64,000 nt of DNA from Pisaster brevispinus (lineage: Eukaryota; Echinodermata; Asteroidea; Forcipulatida; Asteriidae), in assembly GCA_023634235.1 (NCBI GenBank), contig JAMKCF010000012.1:2339001-2403000 (forward strand). Reading direction: 5' to 3'. Under the pieces are notes generated by a model, which made no database searches, had not been told where the DNA came from, and saw only the letters and a list, made by a program, of their open reading frames with translations. The position numbers were made by a program, and so were the translations under genes. How positions within the stretch are numbered: position 1 is the first letter of the stretch; each line of letters opens with the position of its first letter. Below are positions 56,901 to 64,000 of the stretch, piece by piece.

Positions 56901-59900
56901 TTTTAGTTTGAGTTTGGTTCTTTAAAATCCAGAGGTCAATAATTGAGCCTGAAAAAAAAAACTTTAACATTTTTTGTATTCCCAAAACTTTAACATTTTT
57001 TTTATTCCCAAAACTTCAACATTATTGGAAAACATAGTTGAAAATTAAAAAAACAATCTCACTTGGGCTTGTACATACCATAAAACAACTCAACTCAAAG
57101 ACTGATACTTAAAACAAAAACTTTAACATTTCCACTGAACGCGGACGGCCGGACAGACGGACGGACCGACGGACGGACGGACAGACGGGACGGAAATTGT
57201 CATTACATAGGCTCACTCTGCTTCGCAGCTCGCCAATAAAACACAGGTTTAGTTCATATTCTTTACTTAGAAGAATTTGAAAATCTGAGAAATTGTTAGT
57301 CAAATCAACAAGTACTTTAATGAAAGGAATTAATACGAACGGATGTTTATTCAAAAGAGGGTGTTTATTCTTTAACAATGCATATATGATAAACTGTTCT
57401 ATAGAATAACTAAAGTGAAAGAACTTGTACAAGTTTAATTAACCTGCACCTACATTGTAAAGTGGCTCAAGGATTGTTACGATTAAAGGTATATTATATT
57501 TGTTCTACTGGTTAATGACTGATCAGAATAGCACAAAAGGCATCTTGTTTTAAGGCACTACATTTTGTAGCTCCTTTAAGTGAAGTTACACAGGCCAAAA
57601 GCTATAAAAGATGAGAACTTGAGGTTGAAACTTTGACTAGTTCTTGCCAGCGAGGAGCAGCTAGACTGGGGAGTGTGTGCTGCAATGTCTCACTATATTC
57701 CAAAGCACATTGGCTCTGTGTCTTAGTTTACATTGTCTTTGCACGTAAAAAGGAGTTTGTGCCGATGTGTTTAGTTATCGAATAAAACAGTCGCTACATT
57801 CCTTTGAAGAACTTAAAATGATCTCTCGAGTCAGAACTCCTGCCTTAGATCTCCCTCAGGGGCCATAATCATTTTAGTACTTGAACCAGTAGGACCTAAT
57901 AGCGCCCTTGTTACAAGAACAACAGATGTTATTATAAATTGCTTCACAGTGCGATGTATCCTCATTCGTATGAAGGCTGCACTATAACTACAGGACGGAA
58001 GGAATGAGGTGGTAAACAAAAAGAACTGAATACAAAGCTGTTGTTTTAAGTCATGAGCAAAATTAGCCCAATTCCTTTCATTTCCTCTTTGCTGAAGTAA
58101 AGGATTTAGAAGAACTGGGGTTTTAAGGACAATGCAGCGGAGGAGTATCCAGAAGGACTTGGGCCATAGTGGGTTTCTTGCTATGGGAGGATGGAGAAGG
58201 AATTGGGTAATCAGGCTGTTTCACTTTCACTTTCATACTGGCTGGACTCGATGAGAGTATGATGCCAGGCTTGTGCGGGGTATGGGAATTTATTGGAGCA
58301 GTTGTTGCTTGAAGTTGTTCAAGCTTAGTGCATTCACCAATGAGACATCAAGGGCATTCCACTCCACTACGGTTCATGGAAAGAAGGCCAATTTGTGGAT
58401 GTCTGGGAGGGCACTGTGAGTGATAAAGCTTTTGCTAATTTGAATGACGTGAGCATCGGGTTACTGGCGGTCACTGGGGATGTATTTGACATCAGAGGAA
58501 AGAGAAGGATTGGGGTCTTTGCAGCTCGGCCAAAAGGGGATTCAGAAGGATCTGGGATTTATTGAAGGGGGGGGGGGGCAACGTGCTGATAGTGTCCCTG
58601 TCATAATAAACAGATACAGAAGGATTCAGGTCCTTAGCCATAGTAAGCAAAACCAGGAGGATTTAGAAGGATCCAAGTCCTTTGAGCTTTTAACTCTTTA
58701 TTTCTGGTGAGGCTATTTAGTATTTGCAAGCAAAAGGGCATAGTCCTGTACCCTGTTAATAAACTGTGCATACTTGTACACAGTACAAAAAACAACAAAA
58801 CTTACTTTATGCTTGTCTTTTCCAGGCTTATCTTGTGATGATGTATAGCCAATGGCAACAACTCCATACCCAACTGTTAATAATTATGAAAAGCAAGCAA
58901 TGAAATGAAAGCAATTATTGTTTTAAAAAACGGGCTTAATTCCCTGCCCTGGTTCATTTCCTGGATTGGAGCCTTGCATTCTATGACGTGGATTAGTTTT
59001 TCCATGAGGTTGTTCAGTCCCCACCGACTGCTGCGTGTGGACATGTGTTTTCCTCCCAATCCATAACTCCTGAACTGAAATTCCTTCATTCATTGTCTTC
59101 TTTCAAAAAAAATATTAGAATGCTTTGCTAACTACTGACTGTCAGGACTGTGTAGATTCAGATCACGTCCGTAAAAAAAAAAACCTACTCAGTGTCCTAC
59201 TTTCTTACATGACTTAGCATGCTTAGTAGGGCATGGAGGTAGAACTGAAGTGGGTATCCACGAAAAGTACCTCCCTAGCCTAGGAGTAGGACTAATTCTA
59301 AAAGGAGAATATTTGTCTTTCTCTTTACCAATCCCAGGCATTACTTAGTCATTCATTGATTGAACTTTTAATTAAATACAGTCATTTGACCAGTTCGGGA
59401 TCACTTTTTGGAATTCACATTGTTTTTGGTTGCAATCTCTTTGACATTTTAAACAAAAAAGTTTATCAGTTTACCTAAACATGTTATAAAACTCACCAAG
59501 TATCCACTGACAAAAAAAGATTAGTACTTTTGAAGAGGCTTTGAGAAAAGTATTGTCACCTGTTTGACCAGTTCAGGATCAGTTGATTCTATTCTGAATC
59601 AGTAGCTTGCCTTCTATTGCAAACCAATACTCCCATTCATAAAACTGTCTCTCAAGGACACAAACTTCACAAGTGTGTTGGCATGGACATGGACTTCCTT
59701 TCTCCAGAGAATTTCATGCAAGTGTATTCAACAGCAGCGCAAAAATCCAGCAACAAAAACACAAAACAACAACAAAGGCAAATGAAAAGGTGAAGCACGC
59801 CTAAAAGCAACATTGACCCAAATATAAAAAAAACAATATTCCTACAAGAATTTGTTGAAGAAATGTATCTTAAAAGCAACAAATAAACTTTTGACTGCAG

Positions 59901-60539
59901 CAGTAAGATTTTACCTCACTGAGTGCGGCACCATTTGACGCAATGAGAGATGCTGAGTAGTGAGTGATCCCGAACTGGTCAAGGGTACGATGCCCCCCAA
60001 AAGACGATTTCGGTAATTTCGTCTCCTCAAAAAAACAAGATGACTGCTCAGTATTTACCTGAAATATTTTTAACACATTCTAAGCATTTAACATAAATTG
60101 TATTCGCCCTGGCGTTCAAATTTTAAAGGTGAGAAGTTTTAACAGCGTTTTTCAACCAACATTTTTTTTAAAAATAATGATCAAAATCGCAGACAAACTT
60201 CAAGAAAATGGCCATAATTTATTTGTTGATGAAGTTTGGAACCTTATTTTGGGTTTGTTGGTTTATTGCATGTTATTCTTCACATGTATCAACAGAAATT
60301 GGTAATGTGAGAAGTAACTTAATTATGGGGTTGTTGCAAAGTTGAAGTGATCCCGAACTGGTCAATGATCCCGAACTGGTCAAATGACTGTATTAGTTTT
60401 AATTTTAAAATGAATACTACAGAATGCATAACAAACCATAAATATACAAATACAACTTACGTCTTGCAGCACACTCCAATGATTGTTTCAGCACAGTTGC
60501 TTCACAGTTTCCGTCCAAGTGCAGATCGTGCATGTCCAT
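50712..60539 (-). CDS. RPP30: RPP30, protein subunit p30 of RNase P / RNase MRP (9 exons, 315 aa)
   Basis: Nuclear/nucleolar subunit with an RNase P p30-type TIM-barrel fold, needed for pre-tRNA 5' processing (RNase P) and pre-rRNA processing (RNase MRP). Exons 5' to 3': 60539-60461, 58873-58806, 56157-56098, 55067-54993, 53731-53576, 53253-53107, 52472-52435, 51682-51603, 50956-50712; all GT-AG and all in phase. Recognised blocks matching human RPP30: LGYGVVAIGY, YDLLAVQPTTEKMFHMACTK, LEVDIICPDMTEKMPYYFKR, AVERGIYFEIPYAPAIRDAT, LCRGKNIIITS, RGPYDVTNL, LLFGLTEQQAKNAVSSNCRA. At 315 residues it is longer than human (268), the excess being a charged C-terminal tail with KKRRKS and KKTKG. Start: an ATG in exon 1 giving MDMHDLHLDGN, comparable to the human MAVFADLDL start. 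Intron 1 and intron 2 host mobile elements, and the promoter side carries a palindromic element. Confidence 0.95.
50957..52434. mobile_element. RPP30 introns 7-8, with MITE family J copy 2
   Basis: 51840-52343 has ends AAAGGTCAAATTCAGTTTTG and the inverted AAAGGTCAACTACAGTTTTG, enclosing the blocks found at 19733-20062. About 51063-51115 is a family B scrap. Confidence 0.65.
51603..51682 (-). CDS. RPP30: RPP30 exon 8
   Basis: GLLFGLTEQQAKNAVSSNCR then AVLYHA; acceptor cacag, donor gtgtgt. Aligns to human GLLFGLSESDAKAAVSTNCRA. Confidence 0.95.
52435..52472 (-). CDS. RPP30: RPP30 exon 7 (38-bp small exon)
   Basis: PVEVRGPYDVTN plus CT; acceptor tttttcag, donor gtatcc. Human has PLEIRGPYDVANL here. 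It lies just beyond a family J MITE and is easy to miss in gene prediction. Confidence 0.92.
52744..53046 (-). repeat. SINE family S1, full-length reference copy (reverse)
   Basis: On the minus strand: head GGCGTGTTATGGCCGATCGG, CTCTGGTGTTTCTGATCAGC, GGTTCGAGTCC, ACACTTGTGTCCTTAAGCAA, GACGTAAAGCCGTTGGCCCC, AAAGAACCCAGTGACACTTA, CAGTGGCTGCTGAATACGCC, end AAGGTGCTACATAAATAGGT. About 300 bp. It ends 60 bp from RPP30 exon 6. Confidence 0.85.
53107..53253 (-). CDS. RPP30: RPP30 exon 6
   Basis: Forty-nine codons, AVERGIYFEIPYAPAIRDAT, LRKNVLTNAMTLVSLCRGKN, IIITSKALR; matches human AIDRGLAFELVYSPAIKDST and GKNVIISS. Confidence 0.96.
53576..53731 (-). CDS. RPP30: RPP30 exon 5
   Basis: Fifty-two codons, RQDNIQSYDLLAVQPTTEKM through MPYYFKRIAMNA. 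The strongest match to human RPP30 (YDVVAVFPKTEKLFHIACTH). Confidence 0.96.
53732..54992. repeat. RPP30 intron 4 with family D and SINE relics
   Basis: 54072-54330 is a family D copy (GGGCCCAGTTTCATGAAACT to AGAGCCATGAAATTTGGCC). About 54505-54630 is a diverged S2 SINE in reverse, and 54685-54755 holds another tRNA-like block with GTTCGAATCCCACC. Confidence 0.65.
54993..55067 (-). CDS. RPP30: RPP30 exon 4
   Basis: VRSKGFRQLTRVNMVLSEGS then ETHKL; aligns to human KSRPIKILTRLTIIVSDPS. Acceptor aatag, donor gtaagt. Confidence 0.92.
55088..55345 (+). repeat. SINE family S1b copy (5' truncated)
   Basis: Starts within ACACTTGTGTCCTTAAGCAA and continues with GTTGGGAAGGTAGTGCTTTC, CCCAGGAGTAGGTGGCAACG, CACCTTGAAGTGGCCTTCGG and an A-rich end. 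It shares its distinctive tail with 22665-23030. Confidence 0.8.
55346..56097. other. RPP30 intron 3 remainder
   Basis: No gene or repeat family recognised. C-runs at 55833-55843 and 55925-55936. Confidence 0.5.
56098..56157 (-). CDS. RPP30: RPP30 exon 3
   Basis: Twenty codons, KFSFAPPSLTLDNDTKAVVG, phase 0 on both sides. Weakly conserved segment; supported mainly by phase and splice sites. Confidence 0.8.
56287..57234. mobile_element. Helentron/pearl-like element with 147-bp tandem core and GGAC minisatellite
   Basis: Bracketed by a 10-bp inverted repeat (GGCGAGCTGC at 56287-56296; GCAGCTCGCC at 57225-57234). Inside are 3.4 tandem copies of a 147-bp unit and, near the other end, a GGAC-type minisatellite at 57143-57194. 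Short inverted ends + tandem core + microsatellite is the layout of pearl/HINE elements associated with Helentrons in other invertebrates. Family assignment is inferred from architecture only. Located in RPP30 intron 2. Confidence 0.6.
56325..56830. repeat. 147-bp tandem repeat, about 3.4 copies
   Basis: The marker AAGGAGTTATGACCATTTAA starts at 56333, 56480, 56627 and 56774, exactly 147 bp apart each time. Units also share TTTAGCTCATTCA, GGAACCAGTGA and GTTTCAAGTCAGTACATCAT, with few differences. Confidence 0.95.
57235..58805. other. RPP30 intron 2 remainder
   Basis: No gene or clear repeat. G-run at 58566-58577. The region 58080-58700 is relatively G-rich with repeated AGAAGGAT-type words but no coding frame I can support. 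Confidence 0.5.
58806..58873 (-). CDS. RPP30: RPP30 exon 2
   Basis: GYGVVAIGYTSSQDKPGKDK then HK; acceptor aacag, donor gtaagt. Aligns to human GYSVVAINHIVDFKEKK. Confidence 0.92.
59379..60390. mobile_element. TA-flanked 1-kb element in RPP30 intron 1 (Tc1/mariner/pogo-like)
   Basis: Left end CAGTCATTTGACCAGTTCGG, right end the exact inverse, each flanked by TA (59377-59378, 60391-60392). The subterminal GATCCCGAACTGGTCA motif is repeated in tandem at the right end (60351-60384) and recurs internally near 59566 and 59963. 1012 bp, no transposase frame, so non-autonomous. TA duplication fits the Tc1/mariner superfamily. Confidence 0.8.
60461..60539 (-). CDS. RPP30: RPP30 exon 1
   Basis: Twenty-six codons plus one base: MDMHDLHLDGNCEATVLKQS then LECAAR; the next codon (Leu) is split C|TT, restoring the human-like HLGY context. 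Donor gtaagt. Confidence 0.85.
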
Positions 60540-60644
60540 TTTTACTCAACTTGTAATTAATTGTATCGGTCGAAATTAAAGGTCATCCCAACATAAAAAG
60601 ACATGCACATGTGACGAACGTGACACGGGTGGGGTGTACAGTAC
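60540..60644. promoter_or_regulatory. RPP30 5' flank / proximal promoter
   Basis: Only about 105 bp separate the RPP30 start codon from the palindromic element, so the core promoter must lie here or within the insertion. No TATA box seen. Confidence 0.4.
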
Positions 60645-62053
60645 TCCTAGAACTATTCGGTTCGTTCCGCTATCGTCTCCCCGTCGGGGAGACGATAGCG
60701 GAACGAACCGAATAGTTCTAGGCGTTCCGCTATCGTCTCCCCGTCGCACAGTGGGCCAGGCTGAAACCAAAGTGCGCCAAAAAGGGTGATACGTGACCCT
60801 GCTAGTTTTAATTTTTTCAACACTTTTGAGGTTGCTTATACCCCATGGGATCATTTTATGGGGAAATTAAGCAAAAAATATATATATATTGACTTGTCAT
60901 GACCTCTTAAAGGTATGCAATCCACAGAAATTGGCCACAAAATGAAAATAGTTGTGGAAATCTTCATAAAGCAAAATTAGACACCTTGCATTCAGCTATG
61001 GAGCTAAACTTTCACTTGGCTCTAGTTTAGAGTTCATATTTGAAGGAAATTAAATCAGTTTTTGTTTTTGTTGAAGTTTTCTATGAATAAATACTGACAA
61101 TTGTGTCAAAATTGACATGAAACTTACGTTTTCTGTGTTCAGCAATACGGAAACTAAGGATTGCCGTCGATTGCTGCCTAAAGTCTACTCATTTCTAATA
61201 GAGCAACTTGTTTGCATCATTTTGGTGCCAAATTTAGCTGCGACAACCTGCGATACACGATTTTAGAGCAGTTTTTCTGAAGCAATCACCGTACGTTTTC
61301 GCCACTTTTCTGAACTCCATATTACATGTGGCGCGCTCCACTGAGAAACACGACACATGAGCAAGGCAGCGCTCGCCGGAAAAGTCGGTGTTGTGCAATA
61401 TGATACCCCTATTTATGTCTGATTGCGCAGTTGAAATTTCAATGTACTTGGTGTCTAATATATTGTGATGAGGGATACTGCCGCTAGTTGCCTTTAAAAG
61501 TATATCTGTCAGCTGTACCACAGTGACACTTCATAGCATGTGAGTAAACGTCCTTTTCATTTCTATAACATTTTCGATAACGGGGTTGTCCTGTGTAGGC
61601 CAATGTTTATATCAAAAAGTCAAAAGTACAAGTAGAGTCTGTATATTATATTCCTTCACAACTGCCATGACGCAACCATCAATGGAACATCTGTTTCATA
61701 ATTAGATGACGTCATGACATTGCAGTTAAAATTAAGCATATTATTTAATCGTAAAAAAAACACGATGTTAGCAATTTCCCGTTTGTTCTCATTTATTATA
61801 CTGAAAAGCAATAATTGGTCACAATTTTACCGCGATAAACAGTCCATTACATCAGGACCAATCAAAACTCGGTATTTTGCTGACGTCATACTGCATCTAA
61901 TTATCACCATTGGATTCTACGGGTCGGAAAAGCTAAGTAGGTGAACCTTCCTGCACAGAACTTAATGATTTATATTTTTGGCGCACTTTCATCCCATTCT
62001 GGCCCACTGTGCGTCGGGGAGACGATAGCGGAACGAACCGAATAGTTCTAGGA
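60645..62053. mobile_element. Palindromic foldback element, split by a second transposon
   Basis: 60646-60683 and 60685-60722 form a perfect 38-bp inverted repeat around one base (CCTAGAACTATTCGGTTCGT ...). A second, partial hairpin begins at 60724 and its other arm is at 62015-62052, separated by the inserted element 60747-62011. Direct repeats GGGTGTACAGTAC lie just outside (about 60633-60645 and 62058-62070), as expected of a target duplication. Confidence 0.85.
60747..62011. mobile_element. 1265-bp non-autonomous DNA transposon with 5-bp target duplication
   Basis: Ends CACAGTGGGCCAGGCTGAAA and, inverted, CACAGTGGGCCAGAATGGGA, both followed by an AAAGTGCGCC block. Flanked by CGTCG on both sides (60742-60746, 62012-62016); excising it and one CGTCG recreates the hairpin centre CCCCGTCGGGG. 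It contains TGACGTCA octamers near 61706 and 61880. Longest open frame is about 95 codons with no similarity known to me, so non-autonomous. Confidence 0.85.
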
Positions 62054-62070
62054 GTAGGGTGTACAGTACG

Positions 62071-64000
62071 TTTGATTCGTTTGTTTTAAATGAACTATGT
62101 CAAATAATGCCCTTATATCGGTAGCATACAAACCAGATCTGACGCAAACACGGAGGAATGATGTAAACAACTGTTAAAACTTGATCATCTTCCGCAACTT
62201 TCAAACACACGTAACCTGTCCGCGCGATCTTCGATGGTCTAATGTAAGCGCCCCCATCGTCGAGTGGTACAAAGTTTTAAGAATAGAGTGTGCATGAAGT
62301 ACTACGGTATCCCAGTGATGCCATACGTGGTATGCGACTAATTCATTTGGCGCTATATGGTTGCCCAGGCCTCTTTATAACCTTAAATATTTTTCATATG
62401 GTATTGATGCTATACTTTCAATCGAAAAATTAAATAATGAAATGGTAACGTAATTCTTTGCTTTGCCCAGTCTTGTCTTATTGCCTCTTTTAAACTCTTA
62501 TTTCTTATGTTAACAAAACAAAAACATAATTGAATATGTTTGTGAATGCTTTAAATTACAAGTTTTATAGTTAAGGAACTACTGTATGTTTTTTTTAACC
62601 TGATTTTCTTCTAATGCCTTTACATATTTGTCAACCAAAATCTGCCCACAACTTGGGCAGCCATGCAGTCTTCTAACAAAAAAAAAATATATATATATAT
62701 GGAAGGCAAGATGGTATTTTTGGTTGGGCTGGAAAGAACAGCTGAAGCAACCCCCATCTTTTGATTTGGTCCGCTAACCCTCTTGACCTACATGCTAGGG
62801 TTAGGGTGAGGTTAAGGGTTAAGATTAAGAACATTCATCTATTGGGGTGTCAGAACAGTGTGTCAAAGGTGTGCAACTGTCACCTCAAGCTCAAGGTATA
62901 CCACCATAATCAGAGTCCAATAGTTTGGGTGTTGAGTTACTGAATGGTGGAGGAGGAGGGGGAGGGAAGTTGGATGGAGGGGAACGGAGGGGAGCTATTC
63001 ACACATGAAAACTTGGCAGCAGAAAAAAATGTTCCCTCTGCATGCAGAACCTTCTCTCCAACAAAAAAAGGATAAATATTTGAGTTGTACACAAGAATTA
63101 TCACCACCACACGATGTACTGCATAAAGCGAAGTTAACAAAATAAAAAAGTTTTAACACTTTTGTCATTCCTTCAGTTGCTACAAACATAACTATTTTAT
63201 TTACAGTTACGACATATATATCTGTGTCATGTTTACGCAAGCCTTACATACCAGTAACTCTATCAATCAACCAGTTCTGCTATCAAAAGACCAACAGCAC
63301 CATTTTTGAAGTTTTTCTATTGACTAAATTACATTATTGTAAAAGCGCTAATCATTATTCAATTCCCAAACAGGTTTCACACATTGGATTTAAAAGAATG
63401 GTCATAATTTGGTAGCGAACCCGAAAAAAAAGAAGGATAATTTTATCTGAAAGCTTACTTGTAATAAAGTTGGTAAAATGGTAGGCATCCTAGTCTTAAA
63501 AGCCCCTGTTGATTGGGAGTCAATACACGTATGTTGAAAAAATTGAATCTCCAAAAATGACACACAAAAAAATGAGTTTTGGAGATTCAAATTTCCATGG
63601 TATCTGTTTGTGAATGCTGCGGCCAGAGTTGCAGTTGGTACCCTCTGTCACCTCGCTAAACGTGGATGGATTCCACGTTCTTGATGAAAATACTGTGACA
63701 GTTTTTTTCTTCTTCTCAACAAGTAGACACTGTATTCAGCTGAAACTTTCACAGGTGACTTTTTTGGTATCTTTTTGGATAATTTTGCCGATAAATCTGC
63801 ATTATGTTGATAAAGACCAATCTATGACCCTATCTTTAAGACCGTGCTATAGTTGAGTTCGAGTTGGCAAAGCTTCACAGGACAGGACTGGTAATTTTAT
63901 GATCAGAATTCATCTTGGTAGTCAGAGCAAAACTTTAAGTCAAGTTCCCTGTGTTCAACAGCTATAATAAACAGTGAATGTCATTACACACACAGGGAAT
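62071..64000. other. Gene-free flank
   Basis: No gene recognised. 63589-63845 is the second copy of dispersed repeat H (see 14020-14280). An AT microsatellite lies at 62688-62700 and a degenerate telomere-like TAGGGTTAGGGTGAGGTTAA stretch near 62798. Confidence 0.6.

Noticed and set aside
62790..62830. Telomere-like TTAGGG repeats
   Set aside because: Only two to three degenerate units; too short for an interstitial telomere array.

Overview
This is animal nuclear DNA: AT-rich, split genes with GT-AG introns, and many short transposon relics. Three conserved genes are intact and one disrupted pair of lineage-type genes lies among them. The style of the repeats (hairpin MITEs, tRNA-derived SINEs, abundant TACATGTA) and the proteins suggest a marine deuterostome invertebrate, most likely an echinoderm. 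That assignment is inference, not proof.

Layout. (1) 3468-42477, minus strand: beta-TrCP (BTRC/FBXW11/slimb type), 12 coding exons that join in frame to 513 residues (D domain, F-box, seven WD40 repeats). (2) Inside its 18.5-kb first intron lie two other loci, tail to tail: on plus (33166-34869) a THAP-domain exon with an in-frame TAA, followed by two exons of a conserved basic protein; on minus (35904-37238) a cysteine-motif/P2X7-tail-like gene with two apparent frameshifts. (3) 43122-47638, plus strand: PBDC1, six exons, 167 residues, head to head with BTRC across a 0.64-kb probable bidirectional promoter carrying a CRE palindrome. (4) 50712-60539, minus strand: RPP30, the p30 protein subunit of RNase P/MRP, nine exons, 315 residues. 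(5) 60540-64000: no gene recognised; the RPP30 upstream region holds a striking palindromic element invaded by a second 1.27-kb transposon.

The three intact genes are housekeeping genes of separate pathways (SCF ubiquitin ligase, a poorly understood small protein, tRNA/rRNA processing) and do not form an operon. That 995 of their codons read without a break argues that the frameshifts and stop in the nested pair are real decay rather than sequencing noise.

The rest is introns and spacers full of repeats. I could follow about ten families by comparing copies within the window. They include a TTAA-flanked MITE whose two related loci keep the empty site, a TA-flanked 1-kb element, a Helentron/pearl-like element with 147-bp tandem repeats, a MITE nested in a SINE, and a LINE reverse-transcriptase remnant. 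I found no CRISPR array, rRNA, convincing standalone tRNA gene, or clearly new molecular system; the best candidates for something undescribed are the nested convergent gene pair and the nested palindromic elements at the RPP30 promoter.
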